The notes below the pieces were generated by a model. The model searched no databases. It saw only the letters and a list, made by a program, of their open reading frames with translations, and had not been told where the DNA came from. From CAZSNT01 sp964607765 (GTDB taxonomy: Bacteria > Verrucomicrobiota > Lentisphaeria > Oligosphaerales > JABHEG01), in the NCBI GenBank assembly GCA_964607765.1, contig CAZSNT010000056.1:1-53037 (forward strand): a stretch of 53,037 bases of DNA, written 5' to 3'. Position numbers and translations under genes: made by a program. Shown here piece by piece: positions 39,918-49,036 of the stretch (position 1 is its first letter; the number at the start of each line of letters is the position of its first letter).

Positions 39918-41077
39918 TGTCGACGCAAGCCAACGGCCAGCACAGAGGGGAGGGCGCACGTGTCGCGCGCCGCCCGCCTCGCCGCACGTCCCGCATCCTG
40001 CTTCGCTACATTGCCTGTGAGTTCGCCGTTCCTCTGTTCTGCTGCCTGGGCGGGTTCATCGCTCTGTTCGTTGTCACCGACGTGTTCGATGTGCTGCAGG
40101 ATTTCCTGAAGGCGGATGCCCCTGCAGGCACGGTCGTACTCTTCTTTGCCCTGCGTCAGCCGGCGAATCTTGTCAATGTCCTGCCCATGTCTGTGTTGCT
40201 GGCGGCCAGCTTCATGATGAATGTGCTGGGGCGGCACCATGAGATCACGGCTCTGAAGGCTTCGGGGCTGTCTCTGATTCGGTGCTGCCTGCCGGTCTGG
40301 ACCGCGGCCCTGGTGTTCTCAGGGCTGACTTACTGGCTGAACGAGCGGCTGGCGCCCGAGTGTTCACTGCGCGCGGACGAGCTGCACGAGGCGCTGACTA
40401 CCTCGAAGAGGCTCCGCAACCAGGGGCGTGCCAAGCTGGCCTACCGCAACGAGCGGGAGCACCGCGACTGGTTCTTCGAGGTCTTCTCCTGGGAAGGTGA
40501 GAAGCGTGGTGTTCTCATCAAGCAGTTTCGGCCCGACGGCAGCATTCTGTGGGAATTGCGCGCGGCCGGGGCGGAGTACTGTGATGACCTGTGGGTGTTC
40601 CTCGACGGCGCCGTGAGCCATTTCGATTCAGAGGGGGCTCTGCCGGAGGGCCCGGAGCAGCATTTCACGCGGTACGTAGCGCGGGATCTGCGGGAGATGC
40701 CGCGACAGATTATGAACAGCATGCTGCCTGCCGAAGCACTGTCGCTGCGGGAGATCAGGCGCCTGTTGCGGACGAACCCGAACCTGCCCGCCCGCAGCCG
40801 ACGGGCGTTCCTGACCACGCTGTGGTACAGGTTGAGCTTTCCGTTCTCCTGTCTCCTCGCTGCGCTTCTGGGCGTCTCGCTCTGCGTGACCCGGGAACGG
40901 GGCAGCGCTCTGCGCGGCTTTGCTCTGGCGGTCGGCATCATGGTGTTGTACTACCTGACGGGGCAGTTTTTCGTATTGCTGGGGAAGAACGGCGCTGTGC
41001 CCCCGATCGTGGCCGGCTGTCTGCCGACGTTGCTTTTTGTGGTTTGGGGCAGTCGGGCGGTGTACAGAGCGCGTTAG
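39917..41077 (+). CDS. LptF/LptG family lipopolysaccharide export permease
   Basis: This is a YjgP/YjgQ permease of 386 residues starting at the ATG that overlaps the previous stop. Three N-terminal membrane helices (about 28-125), a periplasmic beta-rich domain (about 140-275) and three C-terminal helices (about 305-380) match LptF/LptG. Conserved segments include LPMSVLLAASFMMNVLGRHHEITALKASG and YWLNERLAPE. With LptB this permease extracts LPS from the inner membrane, so the cell should have a Gram-negative envelope. F versus G cannot be settled from one copy. Confidence 0.88.
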   Translation: MSTQANGQHRGEGARVARRPPRRTSRILLRYIACEFAVPLFCCLGGFIALFVVTDVFDVLQDFLKADAPAGTVVLFFALRQPANLVNVLPMSVLLAASFMMNVLGRHHEITALKASGLSLIRCCLPVWTAALVFSGLTYWLNERLAPECSLRADELHEALTTSKRLRNQGRAKLAYRNEREHRDWFFEVFSWEGEKRGVLIKQFRPDGSILWELRAAGAEYCDDLWVFLDGAVSHFDSEGALPEGPEQHFTRYVARDLREMPRQIMNSMLPAEALSLREIRRLLRTNPNLPARSRRAFLTTLWYRLSFPFSCLLAALLGVSLCVTRERGSALRGFALAVGIMVLYYLTGQFFVLLGKNGAVPPIVAGCLPTLLFVVWGSRAVYRAR

Positions 41078-41118
41078 AGCGTTCGTCGGTGGCTGCCGAT
41101 CGCTGAGAGAGAGAGGAC

Positions 41119-42336
41119 ATGACTGAGGACGCGGGGAATCAGCCCTCGGCAGGGGGCAATATGGACTCGGCCCGACCGGACTCAGGGCATGGGCGAGTGC
41201 GCCTGAAGAAGTCGTCCGTGGCTGCGGGTCAGGTCCCTCGCTCCGGGCGGGCGCCGTCGCATGGGAAGGTGCGTCGGCCCGGGCCGACACATTTCCGCAT
41301 GCTGCTTTGGGTGGTCGAATTCACACTGCTGCTGGCGGTTGTGGAGCACTTTGTGTTCCGGCGCGCGCGTCGCGCCAGCGAGACAGGGGGCGCTGCCAGA
41401 GCCAAGGCATTGCCTGTCGGTGCGGCGGTCATACCCTTGGGCGCGAGTGCGCGCGAGCTGACCGGCTTGCGCGAAGTGGCGGATGCGCACTTCGCGCATC
41501 TGGACGGCCTGGCCCCCGGCAGCGAGGCCGCCAAGGAAGCGCAGTCGACGATATCCCGTGATCTGCGCCTGCCGGTGGAACTGCAGAATTCCGTGGGCAT
41601 GCGTTTCCGGCTTGTCGCCCCCGGCACGTTCCTCATGGGCAGCCCGGAGCCGGAGGCCGGTCGATGGGAGGGCGAAGTGCAGCACGTGGCGATACTCCGT
41701 TTCCCCTACTACATCGGCAAGTGCGAGGTCACGCAGACGCAGTGGAACGCTGTCATGGGCAGCACCCCGTTTCCCATGACACGGCGCCCGACCACGCCGA
41801 CTGCCCCGATCAGCGGTAATCCCTCGCACTTTCGCAGTGACGACCGTCCCGTCGAGGAGGTGACTTGGTACGACTGCCAGCGCTTCGCAGTTCAGCTCTG
41901 CGAGAAGGAAGGCGTGGCGCCCGGGACGTACCGTTTGCCGACGGAGCAGGAGTGGGAGTACGCCTGTCGCGCGGGGACGGGAACGGCCTACTGTTTCGGC
42001 GACGTGCCGGCGCGTCTGAAGTTCTACGCCGATTACGAGGGCAACAACTTCCGCCGCACCAACGGTGTTGCGCGGCGCCTGCCCAATGCCTACGGCCTGC
42101 ACGATATGCACGGCAATGTCTGGGAGTGGTGTCTGGATCCGTTCAAGGGCTATGCCGGCCGCAATGACAGTCCGCCTGAATCTGAAGGGGAATGGCGCGT
42201 CGTGCGTGGCGGAAACTGGCACGAGCCGGCAGAGAGCTGTCGTTCGGCCAACCGGTGCCGGCTTCCGCCCGCCTCTCACGGCAACCTGCTCGGCTTCCGG
42301 CTCGTCAGGGCTCTGCCCGAGCTTGCTGTGGACTAG
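41119..42336 (+). CDS. Membrane-anchored SUMF1/formylglycine-generating enzyme family protein
   Basis: The 405-residue protein has a basic cytoplasmic N-terminus, one transmembrane helix (about 60-78, MLLWVVEFTLLLAVVEHFVF) and a FGE-sulfatase domain (155-400). The domain shows NSVGMRFRLVAPGTFLMGSP, YYIGKCEVTQTQWNAVMG, RPVEEVTWYDCQRF, YRLPTEQEWEYACRAGTG, NAYGLHDMHGNVWEWC and RVVRGGNWHE. Near the C-terminus the catalytic Cys pair of true FGE does not align clearly (ESCRSANRCRLPP), so formylglycine formation is doubtful. It is the third gene of the RDD operon. A sulfatase is encoded at 49037-50434. Confidence 0.82.
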   Translation: MTEDAGNQPSAGGNMDSARPDSGHGRVRLKKSSVAAGQVPRSGRAPSHGKVRRPGPTHFRMLLWVVEFTLLLAVVEHFVFRRARRASETGGAARAKALPVGAAVIPLGASARELTGLREVADAHFAHLDGLAPGSEAAKEAQSTISRDLRLPVELQNSVGMRFRLVAPGTFLMGSPEPEAGRWEGEVQHVAILRFPYYIGKCEVTQTQWNAVMGSTPFPMTRRPTTPTAPISGNPSHFRSDDRPVEEVTWYDCQRFAVQLCEKEGVAPGTYRLPTEQEWEYACRAGTGTAYCFGDVPARLKFYADYEGNNFRRTNGVARRLPNAYGLHDMHGNVWEWCLDPFKGYAGRNDSPPESEGEWRVVRGGNWHEPAESCRSANRCRLPPASHGNLLGFRLVRALPELAVD

Positions 42337-42908
42337 CGGCGGCGGTAGGCAAGGTGGGGGACGGTCTTGCCCTGGGCCTCCCATCCCAGTTCGAAGTCGG
42401 TCTTGAGGTCTCGTACATCATTCAGTGCGTCGGGACAGGGCTCGAAGAACGGGGTGCCGGCGAACACGGTTTGCATGTCCTCCAGGTAGGGCAGGTGGTC
42501 TGTGGCCAGATGCACGATGCCGCCCGGTTCCAGCACGCGTGCCGCCCGTACGGCAAAGTCGGTGGTCACGAGCCGGTGGCGTCGGTGTTTGGCTTTGGGC
42601 CAAGGATCGGGGCAGAGCAGGTGCAGTCGGCGGATGCAGGCGTCGGGCAGCTGGTACCCCAGCACCTCCAGGCTCTGCGCGCGTAGCAGCTCCACGTTGG
42701 TCAGGCCGGCGCGCTGTGCCTTGCGGGCGACCTTGCGCAGTCGTCCGAGCATCACGTCGCCGCCCAATACGAGTCGGTCGGGATAGCGCTCGGCAAGGCT
42801 GAGCGTAAACCGGCCTTTGCCGCAGCCCATGTCCAGTTCGACGGGGCGAGGCGACCTGCCGAAGAACGGGTCGAGCCGTTGGTAGGTGTTCGTGACAATG
42901 TGGATCAT
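42333..42908 (-). CDS. trmB: tRNA (guanine-N7-)-methyltransferase TrmB
   Basis: TrmB makes m7G46 in tRNA. From ATG 42908 the protein has 191 residues; the frame is open to 43064, but the extra part overlaps the aminotransferase. The SAM site VELDMGCGKGRFTLSLAERYP, LHLLCPDPWPKAKHRRHRLV and the C-terminal TDFEL are typical. It follows the aminotransferase by 19 bases. Its stop codon shares bases with the convergent SUMF1 stop (CTAG). Confidence 0.92.
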   Translation of the reverse strand: MIHIVTNTYQRLDPFFGRSPRPVELDMGCGKGRFTLSLAERYPDRLVLGGDVMLGRLRKVARKAQRAGLTNVELLRAQSLEVLGYQLPDACIRRLHLLCPDPWPKAKHRRHRLVTTDFAVRAARVLEPGGIVHLATDHLPYLEDMQTVFAGTPFFEPCPDALNDVRDLKTDFELGWEAQGKTVPHLAYRRR

Positions 42909-42927
42909 CGTGGGGAGCGCCTGCGTC

Positions 42928-44092
<1,165 letters not shown>

Positions 44093-44118
<26 letters not shown>

Positions 44119-44590
44119 AGGTCTCGTCCTCGCGTAACTTGAATCCCGCTTCCTTGTATTTCTTGAGCAGGAAGTGTGTGACTGTGGACTTCACGCCGTC
44201 GATGGGCGCCAGCTTGCTGGCCACGAACGATGCGACCTCGTGCAGCGACTCGCCCACTACCTCGAGGCGCAGATCGTAACGGCCCGATACAAGATGCACC
44301 GTCTCCACCTCGCGGAACTTGCTGATCCGCATGGCGATGGGATCGAAGCCACTGTCCCGTTCGGGCTGGACCTCGACTTCGATGATGGCACGCACCGCGT
44401 TCGAGCCGAGGCTCTCCTCGTTGATCAAGGCGTAGTACCCGATGATCGTCCCATCCTGTTCCATTGCTGCAATGGCTGCGGCGACCGCCTCAGGCGTTGC
44501 CTGCAGGCGGTCAGCCAGGGCCTCGTTACTGAGTCGCGCGTTCTGTTTGAGCAACGCGCGGAGTTTCTCTTTCAGGTCCGCGTTGTCCAT
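44093..44590 (-). CDS. Lrp/AsnC family transcriptional regulator
   Basis: The 165-residue regulator starts MDNADLKEKLRALLKQNARLSNEALADRLQATPEAVAAAIAAMEQDGTIIGYYALIN, an Lrp/AsnC helix-turn-helix. A RAM/AsnC ligand domain follows (VRAIIEVEVQPERDSGF, VHLVSGRYDLRLEVVG). ATG 44590 is preferred over an open upstream extension without conservation. It overlaps the aminotransferase by 26 bases, typical of an amino-acid-responsive regulator and its target. Confidence 0.9.
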
Positions 44591-44639
44591 GGTCGTCTCC
44601 GTCTTGTCCCTCGTGGTGCCGCTCTCGTACCCGTCGGTG

Positions 44640-45260
44640 TCAGGGCATGGCGAGCATCTGGCCGGGCACAATCGTGTCACTGGTGAGCTTGTTCGCTTTC
44701 TTCAGGTCCTCAACGGACACCTCGAACGCCTTGCCGATCGCGCTGAGCGTGTCTCCCGGCTGGACTGTGTAGGTCCGGCCTGTCGGTGTGCCTGCCGCCT
44801 TGCCAGGTCGCATCTTCTTCAGGGCTTGGGCCATGTCCTGACTCACAATCCGGATGAGATCCTTGATGGATTTTTGGCGCGCCTCGCCTTCCTTGCCGAG
44901 GGCACTCCGGAGTTCGTCCGCCTGCCGGCGCCACGTCGTGTCCAGGTCGCGCATCTGCCGCTCGAGCGCCGTGATCCGGCCCTGAAGCGCCTGGTTCTCC
45001 TTCGCCCGTTCCGCGGCTTTCTGGCGCTGTTCGTCGATGAGCGCCAACAGCCGCTTCTGGTTCTCTTCGAGCACACGCATGTCAGCCATGCGCCGGGCAT
45101 TGTCTTTGCGCAGCGTGGCAATCTCCTGCCGGAGTTGCTGTACCTGCTGGCTGGACTGTGCGGACGTCCAGGCCGCCGCCGTCAGCAGCACGCAAAATGT
45201 CGCCAGTCGAGCCGCGCGAACACGCCGGACATCCGTCAGAATACCAGGTTTCACTTTCAT
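44640..45260 (-). CDS. Exported coiled-coil LysM protein
   Basis: The 206-residue protein (from Met at 45260) has an N-terminal signal or anchor (RLATFCVLLTAAAWTSA), a long coiled coil of about 100 residues (QQVQQLRQEIATLRKDNARR...) and a C-terminal LysM domain (YTVQPGDTLSAIGKAFEVSVEDLKKANKL) that binds peptidoglycan. It is probably a periplasmic cell-wall protein. It lies 49 bases upstream of the Lrp regulator on the same strand. The frame extends 14 residues further, to 45302. Confidence 0.85.
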   Translation of the reverse strand: MKVKPGILTDVRRVRAARLATFCVLLTAAAWTSAQSSQQVQQLRQEIATLRKDNARRMADMRVLEENQKRLLALIDEQRQKAAERAKENQALQGRITALERQMRDLDTTWRRQADELRSALGKEGEARQKSIKDLIRIVSQDMAQALKKMRPGKAAGTPTGRTYTVQPGDTLSAIGKAFEVSVEDLKKANKLTSDTIVPGQMLAMP

Positions 45261-45302
45261 CGTCACTGCATCCGTCCAATGTCGACCAGCGTTCAATGAC
45301 AA

Positions 45303-45507
45303 GGCGTTCCCGCCGGGAATGCGGGGCTTGACTTCGGGGTTGCAGGCAGTCCATTACAGACGCCTTCGGGCCTGTTCTTGCCCGGTTGTTACCTGCCGGC
45401 GAAGCACGACAACCAAGCAGGGGTACACGTGTCGAGAACGCCTGTCCGCAACCGGTCAGGTACCCCCTGTGTAGGATAGCACCATATCGCCGGAACGAAA
45501 GCACACG
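45303..45507. other. Divergent gap between the LysM gene and rsmB
   Basis: In this 205-base spacer CAGGGGTAC (45419-45427) and GTACCCCCTG (45460-45469) form an inverted repeat. TAGGAT at 45472-45477 could be a -10 box for rsmB, but there is no good -35. Confidence 0.35.
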
Positions 45508-46785
45508 ATGCGAAAAGAAGCGTCCCCCGCGTTCCGCTCCACACCAGACAAGATCCTGGCCCGGATCGTGGCGGCCCAGCAACGCATGGCCGGCGGGCTG
45601 TCGCTGCAGGAGTGCGTGCAGGGCGATGCGCCGGGTCCGATCTTTCACCACACGTTGCTCACCATCCTGCGGCATCAGGCAGTCATCGACTGGTTGCTTG
45701 ATCGGCATGCCTCGGGGCGTGTCCGGCCGCGGTTGCGCCGAGTGCTGCGCTGGGGCCTGGCGCAGGTGCTGTACATGCACGGGCTCCCCGCGCCCGTTGC
45801 AGCAGACACGTGCGTGCGGTTCGTGCGCCGCCGGTGCGGGCGTCACGAGGCGGGTTTTGTCAACGCTCTCATCCGGCGGCTGGCGGCGGCTGGCTCTGAA
45901 CGGCTCCTGGCGGACGTGGCGAACGACGCTCCGGCAGCCGTGGCGCTCGAACTCGGCGAACCCCTGTATGCCAAGTGGTCCGACCGGTTCGCGGCTGACG
46001 AGTTGGCCCGGCTGTCCGACGTGTTGTTGACTCCCGCGCCTCTGACAGTGCGTCTTCTGCCCGGCGCCCCGGAGCCGGGTCTGGCGTTCCTGACCCCGAT
46101 GCCGCGCCCGTCATGGGCGCGCTCTGCGTCGCTTTGGTCCTGTGCAGATCCTGCGGCGTTCTTTCAGAGCGCTGAGTTCGCACGCGGTGATTTCTACGTG
46201 CAGGATCCGTCCACGCTGCTGGCGCCGACGCTTCTGGCAGTTACGCGTGGGGAACGCGTCGCGGATGTGTGCTCGGCGCCCGGGGGCAAGTCCCTCGTAC
46301 TGGCCGAGGCCCTGGCAGGGCAGGGCGGGCTCGTCTGCAGTGACCGGTCGTGGCGCCGCATGCAGCGCGTTCGGCAGAACCTGGCTCGTACCTCGCGAGT
46401 CCATCTGGCTGTGGCGGATGTGGCTGCCGCCCCGTTCCGTCGCGGTGCGTTCGACGCCATACTGTTGGATGTCCCGTGCACAAACACCGGGGTTGTGCGG
46501 CGGCGGCCGGATGTGCGTTGGCGTTTTTCGGAACAGAAGCTGCAGGAGCTGGTCCGGGTTCAGGAGCAGATACTCCTCGCGGCAGCCGAACTGGTCAAGC
46601 CGGGCGGGCGTGTCGTCTACAGTACCTGCAGTATCGAGCCGGAGGAGAACGCTTTGCAGGTCGAGAAGTTCGTGGCGCGTCGTGCGGACTTCGCACAGGT
46701 CGAAGCGTGCGAACTGCTCCCCGCATCGGGCCACGACGGCGCCTTCGCTGCTTTGCTGGTGCGGGAACCCGACAAGACTCGGTAG
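45508..46785 (+). CDS. rsmB: 16S rRNA (cytosine-967-C5) methyltransferase RsmB
   Basis: The 425-residue protein has a NusB-like N-terminal RNA-binding domain (about 10-150) and a SAM methyltransferase domain. ADVCSAPGGKSLVLAEAL (252-268) is the SAM site. The two catalytic cysteines are C324 (DVPCTNTG) and C374 (STCSIEPEEN). Length is normal. Three bases separate it from dxr, so the two are cotranscribed. Confidence 0.92.
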   Translation: MRKEASPAFRSTPDKILARIVAAQQRMAGGLSLQECVQGDAPGPIFHHTLLTILRHQAVIDWLLDRHASGRVRPRLRRVLRWGLAQVLYMHGLPAPVAADTCVRFVRRRCGRHEAGFVNALIRRLAAAGSERLLADVANDAPAAVALELGEPLYAKWSDRFAADELARLSDVLLTPAPLTVRLLPGAPEPGLAFLTPMPRPSWARSASLWSCADPAAFFQSAEFARGDFYVQDPSTLLAPTLLAVTRGERVADVCSAPGGKSLVLAEALAGQGGLVCSDRSWRRMQRVRQNLARTSRVHLAVADVAAAPFRRGAFDAILLDVPCTNTGVVRRRPDVRWRFSEQKLQELVRVQEQILLAAAELVKPGGRVVYSTCSIEPEENALQVEKFVARRADFAQVEACELLPASGHDGAFAALLVREPDKTR

Positions 46786-46788
46786 GCA

Positions 46789-47943
46789 ATGATGAAGAAC
46801 ATCGTCCTTCTCGGCTCGACAGGTTCGATTGGCGAGAACGCCGTTCAGGTTGTCCGCAATCTGTCCGACGAGTTGCGCGTTGTAGGCGTGGCGGCGGGCA
46901 GCAGTACGGTGCGGCTCGCTGAACAGGCGTCCGTGCTGGGGTGCCGCTGGGCGTGCATTGCTGACGCGTCAGCTCTGCCGGATCTGTCCGGGCGGCTGCC
47001 CGACGGCTGCCGTGCGGTGTGCAGCAGCGATCTGTGCGAGTTGGTTGCGGCTCCCGACGTGGACCTGGTGCTGTGCTCGATCGTGGGGACGGCGGGGCTG
47101 CAGCCCGTGCTGGCCGCGATCCGGGCGGGCAAGGACATCGCGCTGGCCAGCAAAGAGGTGCTGGTCATGGCGGGGGAACTGGTGATGGCGGCGGCGGAGC
47201 GGCACGGTGTCCGGCTGCTGCCCGTTGACAGCGAGCACTGCGCCCTTTTTCAGTGCCTCGACGGACGTGATCCGGGTACGGTGCAGCGCCTGATCTTGAC
47301 CGCCAGCGGCGGACCGTTCCGGACGCTGTCGCGGCCCGAACTGGCAACGGTCACGCCGGCGCAGGCTCTCGCGCACCCGACATGGGACATGGGCAGCAAG
47401 ATCACCGTGGATTCCGCTACGCTGATGAACAAGGCCCTGGAGTTGATCGAGGCCCGCTGGCTGTTCGGGGTGGCACAAGACCGGATCGACGTGGTCGTGC
47501 ACCCGCAGTCGATCATCCACTCCATGGTCGAGTTTGCCGATGCCAGCATCCTCGCACAGATGGGGAACCCGGACATGCGGCTGCCGATTCAGTATTGTCT
47601 GACTTACCCCTCGCGCAGTCCGAGCCTGATCACGCCGATGGACTTCTCACAGGCATGGACGCTGACCTTCGAACCGCCTGATCAGGACCGTTTTCCGGCC
47701 GTTCGACTTGCCCGACAGGCCCTGATGGCCGGCGGCACAATGCCTGCCGTGCTCAACGCAGCTAACGAGATCGCCGTCGCGCGATTCTGCGACGGACGAC
47801 TGACGTTCACCGGCATTGCCGAGACGGTCGAGCGCGTGATGGCATGCCACACACCGGGCTCGGCTTCGGACTTGGGGGGAATTCTCGCGGCCGATGCATG
47901 GGCGCGACGCAAAGCGGACGAGATCTGCGCCGCGGCGCAGTAG
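46789..47943 (+). CDS. dxr: 1-deoxy-D-xylulose-5-phosphate reductoisomerase Dxr
   Basis: Dxr performs the second step of the MEP isoprenoid pathway. The 384-residue protein has the NADPH loop LLGSTGSIGENA (7-18), LASKEVLVMAGE, the metal and substrate block VDSEHCALFQCL, ASGGPF, HPTWDMGSKITVDSATLMNKALE and HPQSIIHSMVEF. ATG 46789 or ATG 46792 could be used. Confidence 0.96.
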   Translation: MMKNIVLLGSTGSIGENAVQVVRNLSDELRVVGVAAGSSTVRLAEQASVLGCRWACIADASALPDLSGRLPDGCRAVCSSDLCELVAAPDVDLVLCSIVGTAGLQPVLAAIRAGKDIALASKEVLVMAGELVMAAAERHGVRLLPVDSEHCALFQCLDGRDPGTVQRLILTASGGPFRTLSRPELATVTPAQALAHPTWDMGSKITVDSATLMNKALELIEARWLFGVAQDRIDVVVHPQSIIHSMVEFADASILAQMGNPDMRLPIQYCLTYPSRSPSLITPMDFSQAWTLTFEPPDQDRFPAVRLARQALMAGGTMPAVLNAANEIAVARFCDGRLTFTGIAETVERVMACHTPGSASDLGGILAADAWARRKADEICAAAQ

Positions 47944-48048
47944 CCCGGGATGGCGTTGAGGGGGGCGTTCGCCCCTCGCCAAGGGCGAGGAACATCAGAG
48001 CCCAGGGAGGATCCCTGGGGTTGCGCCGGGATGCCTTCTCCTCGGGCG

Positions 48049-48699
48049 TCAGAGGTCCGGGACCCTGCATTCCGCGTAGTGCAGCAACGCCACGGCCCAC
48101 TGCCGCATCTTCTGCCAGTTGGCCAGTGTCAGGGGGGGGATTTCGGCCTGGCCCCCTGCCGCTTCGAGCAGCAACCGGCACTGGCGTTCCGCCGCCGGCG
48201 TGGCGCCGTATTCCGGCAGCAACCCGTTCTCGTCCAGGTATGTCAGGCTCAGACACACCATTGCGGCGCACCGTATCTGGGCACGGTCCGTTCGACTTAC
48301 GGCTGCGTCTGCCAGGCGGCGGAGCGTGACCCTCAACGCCTGGAAGATACGTGGCTGGGCGACGCCCGGCAGCACGTTATCCAGGCAGAAGCGTGCTGCC
48401 CAGCCTGCCAGGCCGAACAGCTCAATGTCCCGAGCGAGTGCGCTGTGGTCCGCGACGAGCTCCACCGAACGGGGAGAGTGCAGGGCGCCTACCTCCTGGC
48501 GCATCCTGAAACGGATACTGACCGCTCTGAACAGGTCGAGTACGGGGAACTGCCGTTTGCCGAGCCGACGGGCGCCCCGGGCCAGGAAGTGGAGCTGTCC
48601 GTAGTCCGGTGTGAGGCCGGCGACGACCAGACTGGTCTCCGCGTAGGGCGTCCGCCGCAGGACCAGGAACTCGGTAGAGATGTCCGTGCCGTTAGACAT
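48049..48699 (-). CDS. recO: DNA repair protein RecO
   Basis: The 216-residue protein has an N-terminal OB fold (EFLVLRRTPYAETSLVVAGLTPDYGQLHFLARGARR, about 10-45), then helical segments typical of RecO (FLDNVLPG region, CRLLLEA). It would load RecA with RecR in gap repair. No zinc-type cysteine cluster is obvious. A perfect 17-bp palindrome (48701-48717) abuts its start codon. The gene is convergent with dxr. Confidence 0.85.
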   Translation of the reverse strand: MSNGTDISTEFLVLRRTPYAETSLVVAGLTPDYGQLHFLARGARRLGKRQFPVLDLFRAVSIRFRMRQEVGALHSPRSVELVADHSALARDIELFGLAGWAARFCLDNVLPGVAQPRIFQALRVTLRRLADAAVSRTDRAQIRCAAMVCLSLTYLDENGLLPEYGATPAAERQCRLLLEAAGGQAEIPPLTLANWQKMRQWAVALLHYAECRVPDL

Positions 48700-49036
48700 C
48701 GTTCAATGCCATTGAACCGCGCAACAGACGGGCAGTGTTCGGTGTTCGGTGTGCGGTGTTCGGTGTTCGGTGTTCGGTCAATGTCATTGAATTAAGCGTC
48801 CCTTGGAGATTAGGGCGAAAGACTAAGGCGAAAGATCAAGGTGTTCCGACCCTAATCTCTTGCCCTCATCTTTCACCCTAATCTTCCGGGATGGCGACCA
48901 ACTCCTTAACTCAACGACATTGGGTGTTCAGTGTTCAGTGTTCAGGTCGACTCCAACCGGACAGGCTTCAGGTGTCAGGCTTCCGCCCTCTCAACCCAAC
49001 AAGACCGAGATCACACCGAACGACACGGGCCGACCG
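48700..49036. repeat. Repeat-rich spacer between recO and the sulfatase
   Basis: No gene lies here. In order there are the palindrome GTTCAATGCCATTGAAC (48701-48717), six heptamers TGTTCGG (48736-48777), the palindrome TCAATGTCATTGA (48778-48790) and a hairpin with arms GATTAGGGCGAAAGA and TCTTTCACCCTAATC (48808-48822 and 48869-48883, one mismatch). Then come the left copy of a 37-bp inverted repeat (48886-48922) and three TGTTCAG heptamers (48925-48945). Confidence 0.8.
48886..48922 (+). repeat. 37-bp inverted repeat, left copy
   Basis: The 37 bases starting CCGGGATGGCGACC and ending CAACGACATTG recur perfectly, inverted, at 53001-53037. The pair brackets the sulfatase and topB genes. Confidence 0.85.

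Noticed and set aside
48736..48777. Heptamer array as a possible CRISPR
   Set aside because: The units are 7 bases long without spacers, and no cas genes are present.
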